Assembly (NCBI RefSeq): GCF_016132545.1
Contig: NZ_CP066167.1
Location: 1,391,001 to 1,455,000, forward strand
Origin: Spongiibacter nanhainus
Lineage (GTDB): Bacteria; Pseudomonadota; Gammaproteobacteria; Pseudomonadales; Spongiibacteraceae
DNA length: 64,000 bases
Reading direction: 5' to 3'
The position numbers and the translations under genes are program-made. Of this stretch, positions 34,956-43,913 are shown one piece after another (position 1 is the first letter of the stretch; each line of letters begins with the position of its first letter). Under the pieces are notes generated by a model. That model had not been told where the DNA came from and did no database searches. It saw only the letters and a program-made list of their open reading frames with translations.

Positions 34956-36011
34956 ATGGCTGACAATAATTTTTATAGCCTGGACGGACCGCTGGAATCG
35001 ATGCCCAGCGAGCGTCAAATGCGTATTGCCAATCTGTCCGGCTTTTCAGATCTGGTCCGCCACCACGGCGCCGATCCCCGCGGGATACTGGAGCGCCACG
35101 ACATTGATCCCCGGGTACTGCGTGACCCCGACCACTACGTCGATTGCCGCTCGGTGGTGGATGTGCTGGAGCACTGCAGCAGTTCCTTGAACAACCCGCT
35201 GTTCGGCATGATTCTGGCCGAGCAGCAGGAACCGGATATCTACGGTTGTGTCACCGCACTGTGCCGGGCGGCGTCCACCATGCGGGAAGCCGTCAACAGC
35301 TTTATCGACTACATCCCTGTCACCCATTCCCCAGCCACCTGCCTGGAGCTGGTTGAGGGCAGCGATATTGCCGAGCTGCGCTGGTGGGTTCGCACCGATG
35401 TGGGCATGAATAAGCAGGCCAACCTGCAAGCCACTATGCTCAATATCAAGTTGCTGAGTCAGATCGGCGGCGCGACCTTTAAGCCCAGTTACGTCAACCT
35501 GTCGGTAGACGCCCGCTCCAAAGATATCTACGAACTGGAGCGCCATCTGGGCTGCCGTTTTCACAGCACCGCCACCGAAAACGCCATTGCTTTCCCGGCG
35601 GAATTGCTCGACCGCCGAGTGGCGACCTCCAGCCGTCTGGTCTACAAACTGCTGGGTGGCTATTTGGACCGGGTCAAAGACGCTTCGCGGCACTCAGTCA
35701 TAGAGCGGGTGGAAGACTATATTCGCGGCGCGCTGGCCAGCAACAACTGCTCCATTGAGCGCTGTGCCGAGAAGCTGGGTGTATCCGTGAGAACCCTCCA
35801 GGCCCGTCTCAGCGAGGCAGAGAAAAGCTTCTCCGATCTGCTGGAAGAGCAGCGGGTGTCCTTGGCCAAGACCTACCTCAAACAGGATCACTACAGCTTG
35901 GACGATGTCGCCGCCAACCTGGGGTACTCCGAGCAATCCAGTTTTGGTCGGGCCTTTAAGCGTTGGACCGGTATGACGCCGAAGCAATTTCGGCGGCAAG
36001 TGCACAACTGA
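34956..36011 (+). CDS. AraC-family transcriptional regulator
   Basis: The start is the ATG at 34956 behind GGAGGAG (351 residues). The N-terminal sensor resembles the arabinose-binding-like domain of OruR/ArgR-type regulators (QMRIANLSGFSDLVRHHGADP). The C-terminal HTH pair is seen at IERCAEKLGVSVRTLQARL near 265 and LDDVAANLGYSEQSSFGRAFKRW near 310, with TPKQFRR near the end. It is divergent from the crotonase/CoA-transferase unit and convergent with the HyuA gene. Either could be its target. Confidence 0.9.
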   Translation: MADNNFYSLDGPLESMPSERQMRIANLSGFSDLVRHHGADPRGILERHDIDPRVLRDPDHYVDCRSVVDVLEHCSSSLNNPLFGMILAEQQEPDIYGCVTALCRAASTMREAVNSFIDYIPVTHSPATCLELVEGSDIAELRWWVRTDVGMNKQANLQATMLNIKLLSQIGGATFKPSYVNLSVDARSKDIYELERHLGCRFHSTATENAIAFPAELLDRRVATSSRLVYKLLGGYLDRVKDASRHSVIERVEDYIRGALASNNCSIERCAEKLGVSVRTLQARLSEAEKSFSDLLEEQRVSLAKTYLKQDHYSLDDVAANLGYSEQSSFGRAFKRWTGMTPKQFRRQVHN

Positions 36012-36051
36012 TTCTTCGGCGTACATTGATAATCGCCGTACGCCTCACCGT

Positions 36052-36136
36052 CCGTAGGTTGGGTTGATAAACCCAACAAGCCGGGGCTGCGGGGAGTCGT
36101 CAATCGTTGGGTTTCATGCTTCAACCCAACCTACGG
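36052..36136. repeat. Inverted repeat with 16-bp perfect arms
   Basis: CCGTAGGTTGGGTTGA (36052-36067) pairs with TCAACCCAACCTACGG (36121-36136), with a further AAACCCAAC/GTTGGGTTT pairing inside. This is a typical dispersed intergenic element of gammaproteobacteria. It lies between two convergent genes, where it may also help stop transcription. Confidence 0.7.
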
Positions 36137-36140
36137 AACA

Positions 36141-36241
36141 GTAGGGCGGACACTGCTTTTTGTGTCCGCCGCGTCCATCTTCACGCTGGTACCATTAACA
36201 GGGTGAAATCAGGTGGACAAAAAGGACGCTGTCCACCCTAC
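36141..36241. repeat. Paired GGCGGACA/TGTCCGCC hairpin repeats
   Basis: Two stem-loops, GGCGGACAC...GTGTCCGCC (36145-36170) and GGTGGACA...TGTCCACC (36212-36237), are themselves flanked by GTAGGGCGGACA and TGTCCACCCTAC. The same unit recurs three times at 51087-51237, so this is a dispersed REP-like family. Confidence 0.7.
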
Positions 36242-36267
36242 ACCGAGCTGGTTGTTGTGTCCCCCCG

Positions 36268-38340
36268 CTATTTTTTCACCAACTCATAATCGCCGGCATC
36301 GTCGACGATGGCTTGCCACTGTGGGTAGACCACGATTGTGGTAAAGGTCTCCTGAATCACCGCCGGGCCTTGAACCCGGCTCCCCGGCGACAAATCGCTG
36401 CCCCGGTATATCGGTGTGTCCTGGTAGCCCTGGCCCAAATTGACCCGCCGCGTGCCGGCGGCGCTGGGCTCGTTGGCCGCCGCGGTGTATCCGCCTGCGG
36501 CAGGGGGGGATGGTGTATTGACCGTCGTCGCCAAGCGCACACCGACGATTTCGGGCAATTCGGCATCGCGAATATGGCCGTATTCTTCAGTGTGGCGGGC
36601 ATTGAAGGCGGCGATGGCTTTGTCGCTAAAGCCCTGGTCGACGAAAGACAAGTCCTCTTTGCCCTGGCTACTGTGCATGTCGAAGGTCAGCGCAAAATTC
36701 TGACCGCGGTAGCGCATGTTGATCTGGTACTGGTAGTTAATCTCGCTGGCTTTAAAGTTGGCCGCCTCAAAGTAACTGACGGCGCGGTCTTCCAGCTCCC
36801 GCCACAGTTCCTTCAAGCGCGCCAGGTCGGGATTATCCGCTGGGCACAGGAAGGAGCGCTCTTCATCGATGGCGGGCTTTGCCACCAGCGTGCCCAATGC
36901 CGAGAACGTGGGTGACGCCTTGGGCACCAGCACTTTGTCGATACCCAGAGCTTCGGCGTGGGCGCCGGCAAAGGCCGGTCCGTTACCGCCGTAGGCCAGC
37001 ATCACCATATCTTTGGGGTCGATACCCTTGCCGGCGGTGGTGCGGCGTACTGCCTGTATCATATTGGCGTTGACCACGCGCCAGCAATCAAAGGCGGCGT
37101 CTTCGGCGCTGTAGCCCATTTCGTCGCCAATGGCCTGGAAGGCCTCGTCGACTCCGTCCCGGGTCAGGCTAAAGCTGCCACCGGCAAAGCCTTTATCGGT
37201 GGACAGCACACCCAGCATCAGCAGGGCGTCGGTGACGGTGGGGCGGGTGCCGCCGCGGCCGTAGCAGATGGGGCCGGGTTCCGAGCCTGCCGAGGCGGGG
37301 CCGACACGAAGCTCACCGTTACTGACATGGCAGATTGAACCGCCACCTGCGCCCAGGGTTTCCACCTGGACCATGGGTACGCCCACCAAATTGCGGTGGT
37401 GCATATTCCAGCCAGCCACGGCGGGGGCTTCGCCGCCGAGCACCACCGACATGTCGTAGGAGGTGCCGCCCATATCCACGCACAGCAGATCCGGGTAGCC
37501 CTTGGCAGTGCCGGTATGGGCCGAACCTACCACGCCGCCGGCGGGGCCAGAGGCCAGCACGCGAATCGGCGAGCCTTCAATGTACTCTTTGGTCATCACA
37601 CCGCCGCTGGCCTGCATCACCATTACCTGACGCTGGTAGCCGGCCTCTTGCAGGCGGCTGACCAATCGTTCCAGATAGTTGGTTACGGGCGGCGCCACGT
37701 AGGCGTTGACCACGGTCGTACTGGTGCGGTCATACTCCGGCGCCCGGGGGAGCACCTGGTGTGAAACAGACAGGTGTACGCCGGGCATTTCTTCGGCGAC
37801 GATTTCCGCCACCCGCTTTTCGTGGGCGGGATTGACGAAGGAGAACAGCAGCGAAATCGCGACAGACTCAACGTTTTGCTTTTTAAAGCGCTTACAGCAC
37901 TCCCGCACCGCGTCTTCATCGAGGGCCTTGTAGACGGAGCCGTCAAACAGGATTCGTTCGGGCACCGTGAGCCGTCGGCGCCGTGGCGTGATCGGTTTAG
38001 GGGGTTCCAGGCGCAGATCCCAGATATCCTCTTTATAACCCCGGCGGTATTCCATTTCGTCCCGGAAACCTTCGGTGGTAATCAGGCCGGTGACGGCGCC
38101 ATTCATTTCGATCAGGGTGTTGTCCGCAACCGTGGTACCGTGAACGATGGCGTCACAGCGCTGCAGAAACACCCCCAGCTCCAGGCCCTCTTTTTCCGCC
38201 AGTTTGGACAAACCTTCCATTACGCCCAGGGAGCGATCTTCCGGGGTGCTGAGGTTCTTGTGGAGGATCACCTCGTCGCCTTTGAGCAGGGCGAAGTCAG
38301 TAAACGTGCCGCCGATATCAATGCCTACGCGATAATTCAT
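36268..38340 (-). CDS. HyuA-type hydantoinase/oxoprolinase/carboxylase A subunit
   Basis: A 690-residue protein of the HyuA/oxoprolinase-A family with the ASKHA-type ATP-phosphate loop GIDIGGTFTDF at residues 6-16 and further family blocks HGTTVADNTLIE near 69 and ASGPAGGVVGSAHTG near 260. With HyuB it forms ATP-dependent enzymes: N-methylhydantoinase, 5-oxoprolinase, or acetone/acetophenone carboxylases that phosphorylate a ketone enolate. The catabolic, ketone-rich context favours the carboxylase option, but sequence alone does not decide. Its ATG overlaps the HyuB stop by one base (TAATG). Confidence 0.87.
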   Translation of the reverse strand: MNYRVGIDIGGTFTDFALLKGDEVILHKNLSTPEDRSLGVMEGLSKLAEKEGLELGVFLQRCDAIVHGTTVADNTLIEMNGAVTGLITTEGFRDEMEYRRGYKEDIWDLRLEPPKPITPRRRRLTVPERILFDGSVYKALDEDAVRECCKRFKKQNVESVAISLLFSFVNPAHEKRVAEIVAEEMPGVHLSVSHQVLPRAPEYDRTSTTVVNAYVAPPVTNYLERLVSRLQEAGYQRQVMVMQASGGVMTKEYIEGSPIRVLASGPAGGVVGSAHTGTAKGYPDLLCVDMGGTSYDMSVVLGGEAPAVAGWNMHHRNLVGVPMVQVETLGAGGGSICHVSNGELRVGPASAGSEPGPICYGRGGTRPTVTDALLMLGVLSTDKGFAGGSFSLTRDGVDEAFQAIGDEMGYSAEDAAFDCWRVVNANMIQAVRRTTAGKGIDPKDMVMLAYGGNGPAFAGAHAEALGIDKVLVPKASPTFSALGTLVAKPAIDEERSFLCPADNPDLARLKELWRELEDRAVSYFEAANFKASEINYQYQINMRYRGQNFALTFDMHSSQGKEDLSFVDQGFSDKAIAAFNARHTEEYGHIRDAELPEIVGVRLATTVNTPSPPAAGGYTAAANEPSAAGTRRVNLGQGYQDTPIYRGSDLSPGSRVQGPAVIQETFTTIVVYPQWQAIVDDAGDYELVKK

Positions 38341-40160
38341 TATTGTGCTCCTTCTCGCGCTGCGCGCATTTGTGCTCTCAGGGCTTCGGTGGCGGCCAGG
38401 TCGACCTGGAGGTCGTAATCTTCGAGGGAACCGGTTAAGACGACCCCGTAGCGTTCTTTGGCGCCCTCAAGGCTGACGTATTCATCCAGCACATCTTCCT
38501 TTACGGCTTCCGGGTCACGCAGCCAGGCTGGGCCGAAGCCGGCACCGCCGCCGTGCTGATAGGCAATCACGGCATCGGCAGGCAGTTGTGCCTGCACGGC
38601 CAGGTCGATTTTGTATTCGTTGGGGCTGCCCACTTCAAAGTGGTTTTCGTAGGGGCTGGCGGGATCGCCGCCACACATACCCTGCATGGGATGAGCTGCG
38701 GAGACCATCCAGGCCATCGCCATGGTGGGCTCCAGGACTTTTTTAACGTTGAGGCTGCCGGGCTGGCCGCGCCACTGGCCGGCGCCGCCGGCATCGGTGG
38801 TCATCTCCCGGCTGATGTTGATCACCGGGAAACGGGCCTCTGCATCTTCGGCTTCCGAAAGCAGCAGGCTGCCCAGCGCGTTGGGGCAGGAACCCCAGCC
38901 GTCGATACCCTGAACCGCCGAGGCGTCCATTGAACGAGCGTCTACCCCCTGGTCCATCCACATCTGGCCAGTTTCATCAAAACCGATAACGGCATTGGGC
39001 ATACCGATTTTGTAGACCTGGGGCGCGGCCCGCTCGGGAACCACAGAAGACAGCGCAACACACACCGCTTCGGTAATCTCACAGGCGGGGTGGAAAGACC
39101 CCAGTGCTGCTGGCTTGTTGGGGGGCGGGTGGGCGATGGTGCCCTCGGGAATTACCATGTCCACAGCGTGGAACAAGCCCTCGTTTTTGACGATGGTGGG
39201 GTCCACCGAGGCCGCGAGCTGCACCATGATGTAAGAGCGGCTGTTGGCAAAGGTGTTCCAGACCCCAACCAGTTCCTGCCGGTCGTCGGTGCCGGTAAGG
39301 TCTACCGTGAGCTGGTCGCCCTCGACTTTGCAGGCCACATGGACTTTAACGTCCTTGGTGCCCTGGGTGTCGTGGTCAATAAACACGTCGGCCTCGTAAC
39401 AGCCGTCCGGCCACCTGGCGACTTCCTCACGGAAACGCTGTTCGGTGTGGTCGATGTTGTAGTTGATGGCGGCCTTGACCACGTCAGCGCCCCATTTCTC
39501 TATCAGTTCTTCCAGCAATCGCGCTGCCATCTGCACGCCACTGATCATCGCCGCCAGATCGCCGGAGAAGGAGGCGAAGCGGTTGTTGCGCTCTATCAGC
39601 TTGATTATGTCGCGACGCTTCTCGCCACGGTGAACCAGTTTGACGCAGGGGATTGCCAAGCCTTCGGTGTAAATGTCGGTGGCCTCCAAAGTAAAGCCGC
39701 CGGGATCTTTGCCGCCGGTATCGCCCTGGTGGGCTTGTAGGGCCTGCACCAGTACCAGTTCGCCGTTCTTGTCGTAAACAGGCGCATAAACGTTGTAGTC
39801 CGGCAGGTGGCCGCCTCCGTAGTCAGGGTCGTTGCCGAGAAAGACATCGCCGGGCCCCCAGTCGTAGTCATCCAGTTGGTCCAGCCCATAACGCACCGTC
39901 AGCTGAGAGACAAAGGTCAGGTGTGGCGTGCCGATAGAGCCGGAAGCCAGGCGGCCGTGGGCATCGATAATACTGGCATTGCGCTCGTTGGATTGGTTGA
40001 TGATTGGAGACGAGGCGGCGCGGCCCAGATGGGTGGCGGCTTCAAAGCACACTGTCTCCAGTGCACCGCGGATAATGCTGGCGGTAACCGGGTCCACCTC
40101 GGCGCTGGTGGCCAGGGGCTCCCGTTTGGCAGCGAGTTTATTATTGAGTTCGTACGACAT
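38340..40160 (-). CDS. HyuB-type hydantoinase/oxoprolinase/carboxylase B subunit
   Basis: A 606-residue HyuB-family protein. The N-terminal block DPVTASIIRGALETVCFEA, the metal-site blocks FLGNDPDYGGGHLPDYNV near 117 and HQGDTGGKDPGG near 142, and the C-terminal GGGAGFGP near 540 are all present. Many HyuB relatives read H-H/A-D-V-G-G where this one reads HQGDTGG, a change close to the expected metal ligands. It precedes and is coupled to HyuA. Separate A and B subunits of this size fit the acetophenone-carboxylase/hydantoinase branch, not the fused eukaryotic oxoprolinase. Confidence 0.87.
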   Translation of the reverse strand: MSYELNNKLAAKREPLATSAEVDPVTASIIRGALETVCFEAATHLGRAASSPIINQSNERNASIIDAHGRLASGSIGTPHLTFVSQLTVRYGLDQLDDYDWGPGDVFLGNDPDYGGGHLPDYNVYAPVYDKNGELVLVQALQAHQGDTGGKDPGGFTLEATDIYTEGLAIPCVKLVHRGEKRRDIIKLIERNNRFASFSGDLAAMISGVQMAARLLEELIEKWGADVVKAAINYNIDHTEQRFREEVARWPDGCYEADVFIDHDTQGTKDVKVHVACKVEGDQLTVDLTGTDDRQELVGVWNTFANSRSYIMVQLAASVDPTIVKNEGLFHAVDMVIPEGTIAHPPPNKPAALGSFHPACEITEAVCVALSSVVPERAAPQVYKIGMPNAVIGFDETGQMWMDQGVDARSMDASAVQGIDGWGSCPNALGSLLLSEAEDAEARFPVINISREMTTDAGGAGQWRGQPGSLNVKKVLEPTMAMAWMVSAAHPMQGMCGGDPASPYENHFEVGSPNEYKIDLAVQAQLPADAVIAYQHGGGAGFGPAWLRDPEAVKEDVLDEYVSLEGAKERYGVVLTGSLEDYDLQVDLAATEALRAQMRAAREGAQ

Positions 40161-40495
40161 GGTACCGGTCCTCTGCGCGGTAGTAGACCCGACTCCGGTT
40201 CATTGGTGGTTGGCGTCCGGAGGGCATTTTTGTGTTGAGAATAATAGAAATGGCCGCGCCGGGATTCCCGACTTGTCGTGTCAGTGCGTATACAGTTTGT
40301 GCAAGTGGGGCGGTGGTCGAAGGCTGGGAGCGGGGTTTTAGTCCAGGTCGGACAATGAAAATGCCTGTGGCTGCATAGCGCGGCTTATGCGGCGGACAGC
40401 GGGGGCAGGGAAGGGGTAATTTACGCGTTTAGCGGGAAGGGGCATTCATTATGCCTGCCCGTCCGGGGCCCAATAGAATAATGGAGAGAAGTATC
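40161..40495. other. 335-bp divergent intergenic region
   Basis: This region separates the HyuB start (minus) from an SDR start (plus). It should hold two promoters. No clear operator-like copy, tRNA, terminator or repeat was found; TGTGTTGAGAATAAT near 40231 resembles half of the shared motif only. Confidence 0.4.
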
Positions 40496-41287
40496 ATGAC
40501 CCAGCAAAACTCAAAACCCGTCGCATTGATCACTGGCGCCAGCTCCGGTATTGGTGACACTGTTGCCCGCCGCTTTGCCGAAGGCGGTTTCGATTTGGTT
40601 GTGGTGGCGCGTCGGGAAGAACGCCTGGCGGCGTTGGCGCAATCCCTGGAAGGGACCGCTCAAGTTGCCATTTACGCTGGTGATGTTACCGATAGCGAAA
40701 CGCCCAAAAAAGCCGTAGAGCTGGCCATGAGCCGATTCGGTCGCCTGGACTGCCTGGTTAACAATGCCGGCGCGGGAAAGTGGGCCCCGGTTCACGACAC
40801 TGACGATGCCACATTGGATGAAGTCATTGATATCAGTCTTAAGGCGCCGTTTCGCTTCTGCCGCGAGGCTCTGCATGTCATGAAGGCCGGCTCCACGATC
40901 ATTAATGTTGGCTCGGTGTTTGGCACTTTGGGTGGCCTCGACGGCGGCGCCTACTGCGCGGTGAAGGCGGGGCTAGTGGGGCTCACCCAGACAATGGCGG
41001 CCCAGTACGGCGCCGAGGGCATTCGCACTAACCTGGTGGCGCCCGGGGTGATTCGTACCGAAATGACCGACGCCGCATGGGAAGCCGAGCCCTTCCGCCG
41101 CATTAACCATGAAATGACGCCCTGTGATCGAGAGGGCACCACTGCGGATGTCGCCAATGCCATCTACTTCCTGGCCAGTGAGGCAGGGGGATATATCAAC
41201 GGCCAAACCATCAACTTGGATGGCGGTTGGTCGACGACCAAGTATCTCTGCAAAGAGGCGCTGTTGGCCGAGCGCAAGCCGCTATAG
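40496..41287 (+). CDS. SDR family oxidoreductase
   Basis: The start is the ATG at 40496 behind GGAGAGAA (263 residues), not the upstream in-frame codon at 40451. TGASSGIG is near residue 13, NNAG near 89, NVGSVFG near 138 and the catalytic YCAVK near 152; it ends with NLDGGWSTTKYLC. It is a classical SDR with FabG-like features. It is transcribed away from HyuB/HyuA and precedes an AraC regulator by 240 bases. Confidence 0.86.
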   Translation: MTQQNSKPVALITGASSGIGDTVARRFAEGGFDLVVVARREERLAALAQSLEGTAQVAIYAGDVTDSETPKKAVELAMSRFGRLDCLVNNAGAGKWAPVHDTDDATLDEVIDISLKAPFRFCREALHVMKAGSTIINVGSVFGTLGGLDGGAYCAVKAGLVGLTQTMAAQYGAEGIRTNLVAPGVIRTEMTDAAWEAEPFRRINHEMTPCDREGTTADVANAIYFLASEAGGYINGQTINLDGGWSTTKYLCKEALLAERKPL

Positions 41288-41431
41288 AAATTCCATTTAA
41301 ATCAAAAGGTTAATGATTTTATGGTGCCGGCCGCCCAGCGCTTGAGCGGCCGGGGTAGGGGCCTTGCGCGAAATGTCGATAGTTTCTCGCTCCCCGAATA
41401 GACAGCTTGGATTGACAGTCCTATATTTAGA

Positions 41432-41442
41432 CACCACTGTTG
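41432..41442. promoter_or_regulatory. Operator-like palindrome, site 5
   Basis: CACCA-C-TGTTG followed by AGTAAA, 86 bases before the AraC-type gene at 41528. Its flanks match the site at 34819 on the left (ACACCACTGTTG). Confidence 0.55.
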
Positions 41443-41527
41443 AGTAAATTGTAGCCAGTGATGTTTGGTTGGGGTCTCAGACCGCAACCAAAGCCGCAAT
41501 ACATAATTATCAAGCGGAGAGACTGCC

Positions 41528-42562
41528 ATGACTGAAACACTCTTTGCATTCGACGAGAGAAACTATCACGAGTGCCAGCAAGCGTTTCGCGGAGAGAACA
41601 ACCAGGAGTATTACCTGGGCGATTACCGCATCGAAGCCGGCTCAGTGATTGATGTGCGCGCTGATAAGAAATCGGTAGGTGCCTGCTCCATCATTCGATT
41701 GCAATCCAAAACCAAGTTGTTTTTCCGCCGTTCCTGGACTCACATTCGCGAGGATGCCACCGACGTCATGGTGCTGTGGTTTGTTCGCAGCGGCTTGATG
41801 CGCATTATGCAAGATGGTGCGACCCACACCGCCGGTCCGGGCAACTTTGTTATCACCAAGTCGATGACACCTTTCACCATTGAATGTTTGACCGATAACG
41901 ATGCCCGTCACGAGGTCTTGCACGTTATTGTACCGGCCCATGTGTTTCGTCGTTTCCTGCCCCACGAAATTCGTGCGGGCATCCCCCTTCAATCCAGCAA
42001 GCCGGCCTTTGGTATTGCCGAGCGAGTATTCACCGATCTGTTTAACGACGGTGAGGCACTGTCCGAGCGCGTTGAAAAAATGATGCTGGAAACGGCTCTC
42101 ACAGTACTGGCAGATACACTGGAAAATCACGAAGACTGCACTCAACAACGGCAGTCTCTGTCAGAACTGCGCTATCAGGAAGTGCTGCGTTTTGTGGAGA
42201 TCCATCTCTGCGATCCCAAGCTCAATGCGGCGATGGTGGCCGAGGCCTGCGGCATCTCCCAGCGCTATTTGTCGCACTTACTGAAACAGCGGGGCTCATC
42301 ATTCTCTACCTTGGTGTGGGAATGGCGTTTAAAGGTGGCTCACCAATGGTTGTCCACCACATCTCCCAAGGAAATCTCCATTGCTGAGATTGCCTTTCGG
42401 GTTGGCTTTAAAAGCCCGGCCCACTTCAGCCGGCTGTTTAAACGGGTTTACGGTGTGGGGCCGCGAGAATATCGCTCTGGAGCGAAGGAGCGGGAGACTG
42501 CCACCCAGAGTCAGCCAGGCAAAGCCGAATTTTTTATCAATGGTTCAACGGCTCTACAGTAA
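41528..42562 (+). CDS. AraC-family transcriptional regulator (cupin-type sensor)
   Basis: A 344-residue regulator of a different subgroup from the other two. The N-terminal half is a beta-rich AraC_binding_2-like domain (FFRRSWTHIREDATDVMVLWFVRSG). The C-terminal HTH pair is at MVAEACGISQRYLSHLLKQRG near 237 and IAEIAFRVGFKSPAHFSRLFKRVYG near 287. This subgroup often activates oxygenase genes (FeaR/AlkS-neighbour style). It lies 46 bases before a P450, suggesting it controls the P450-SDR pair, and an operator-like site lies upstream of it. Confidence 0.9.
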   Translation: MTETLFAFDERNYHECQQAFRGENNQEYYLGDYRIEAGSVIDVRADKKSVGACSIIRLQSKTKLFFRRSWTHIREDATDVMVLWFVRSGLMRIMQDGATHTAGPGNFVITKSMTPFTIECLTDNDARHEVLHVIVPAHVFRRFLPHEIRAGIPLQSSKPAFGIAERVFTDLFNDGEALSERVEKMMLETALTVLADTLENHEDCTQQRQSLSELRYQEVLRFVEIHLCDPKLNAAMVAEACGISQRYLSHLLKQRGSSFSTLVWEWRLKVAHQWLSTTSPKEISIAEIAFRVGFKSPAHFSRLFKRVYGVGPREYRSGAKERETATQSQPGKAEFFINGSTALQ

Positions 42563-42608
42563 GCTTTAGCTGAGCGTTAAACCGAAGGAATCACAAGAGA
42601 GGAAAGCA

Positions 42609-43913
42609 ATGAGTGGTGAGGCAGGTATGAGCGAGTGTCCAGTAGGCCGTCAGCAAGTGGATTTGTCGGCGTCGTCGCTGGCGGATCCGATAATCCAAGC
42701 CCAGCCCCGGGACTTTTTTTGGACCATGCGGCAGCAGGACCCGGTTCACTACGACGAAAAGCTGGGTATGTGGTTGGTATCCCGCTACGAGGATATCGTC
42801 GAGTTGCTACGTGACCCTGACACCTTTTCCGATAAAGCGGGCTACGAGGCCCAGTACGCCAGTGGTCATTTTGACGAATTTAAATCGATACTGGAGAAAG
42901 AGGGGGGTGGCTTCTTCCCCGATGCCATCAAGAGCGATCCTCCCTACCATACGCGCATCCGCGGTCTGTTGGACAATGCCTTCTCCGCCCACCGGGTAAA
43001 AACCCTGGAGCCCGGTATTACCAAAGTGATCGTAGAGCTGATTGAAAAGATTGCCGATAAGGCCGCAAAGGGCGAAGTCGTCGACGGCGTAAAAGAGTTT
43101 GCGATTCCCCTGACTATTGCCGTTATCTGTGAGCAGATGGGTATCGATCAGTACAACGGTGAAAACATTTCCCGCTGGTCAATGGCAGTGACAGCCCAGA
43201 TTGGCCGTATGCAGGATCGCGAGCAAATGCTGGAAAATGCCAGAGAGATTTGCGAGCTACAAAACTTCATCATCGAGCAGATGAAGGACCGCGAGGCCAA
43301 CCCCAAAGAGGATATGATCTCGGATTTGGTGCACGCCGAGCTCGATAACGGCGAAAAGCTCAGCTTTGAAGAAGCCGTGTCCCTGGTTCGGGCGCTGATT
43401 ATTGCGGGGAACGACACTACCGCCACAGCGATTGGCAACTTGATGTATATCCTCGCCACCATGCCGGATATTGCCGAGCAACTTTACGACAACGTGGAAG
43501 ACAACCGCTTTATGAACCGCTTTGTCGAAGAGCTACTGCGCTTTGCTCCTCCGGTGCGGGGTTTGGCAAAGATGACGACCCGTGAGACAGAATTGGGGGG
43601 GCAAAAACTGCCGGAAGGCGCTCACATGCTGGTGTTGTATGCCTCCGGTAATGACGACGAAGCGCGTTTTGAATGCCCGAGAGAATTTAACCTCGATCGT
43701 AAAAACGTGATGTCCCATGTGGCGTTTGGCGTCGGTATTCACCGCTGCATAGGTGCCCAGTTGGCGCGTATGGAAATCAAAGTGGCCGCCAAGGAACTGA
43801 TCAAGCGCATCAAGAATATTCGCCTGGCTGAGCCCGATGCAGAAATTCATTATCAGCGCAGTGTTGCGGTTCACGCCATTGAAAATCTGCCGCTGTTGAT
43901 GGAGCGCCGCTAA
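42609..43913 (+). CDS. Cytochrome P450 (second)
   Basis: A 434-residue soluble P450. The I-helix reads AGNDTT near residue 265, ExxR is EELLRF near 309, and the heme loop FGVGIHRCIG carries Cys380. GAGAGGAAAGC precedes the start; an internal ATG at 42627 is possible. The short N-terminal SECPVGR-type lead is common in CYP groups that hydroxylate terpenes or steroids. Its stop overlaps the next SDR start (TAATG), so hydroxylation is probably followed directly by alcohol oxidation. No ferredoxin or reductase gene is adjacent. Confidence 0.93.
   Translation: MSGEAGMSECPVGRQQVDLSASSLADPIIQAQPRDFFWTMRQQDPVHYDEKLGMWLVSRYEDIVELLRDPDTFSDKAGYEAQYASGHFDEFKSILEKEGGGFFPDAIKSDPPYHTRIRGLLDNAFSAHRVKTLEPGITKVIVELIEKIADKAAKGEVVDGVKEFAIPLTIAVICEQMGIDQYNGENISRWSMAVTAQIGRMQDREQMLENAREICELQNFIIEQMKDREANPKEDMISDLVHAELDNGEKLSFEEAVSLVRALIIAGNDTTATAIGNLMYILATMPDIAEQLYDNVEDNRFMNRFVEELLRFAPPVRGLAKMTTRETELGGQKLPEGAHMLVLYASGNDDEARFECPREFNLDRKNVMSHVAFGVGIHRCIGAQLARMEIKVAAKELIKRIKNIRLAEPDAEIHYQRSVAVHAIENLPLLMERR

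Noticed and set aside
40231-40246. TGTGTTGAGAATAAT as a ninth operator-like site
   Set aside because: Only the right half fits; the left half lacks the CAACA/CACCA arm.
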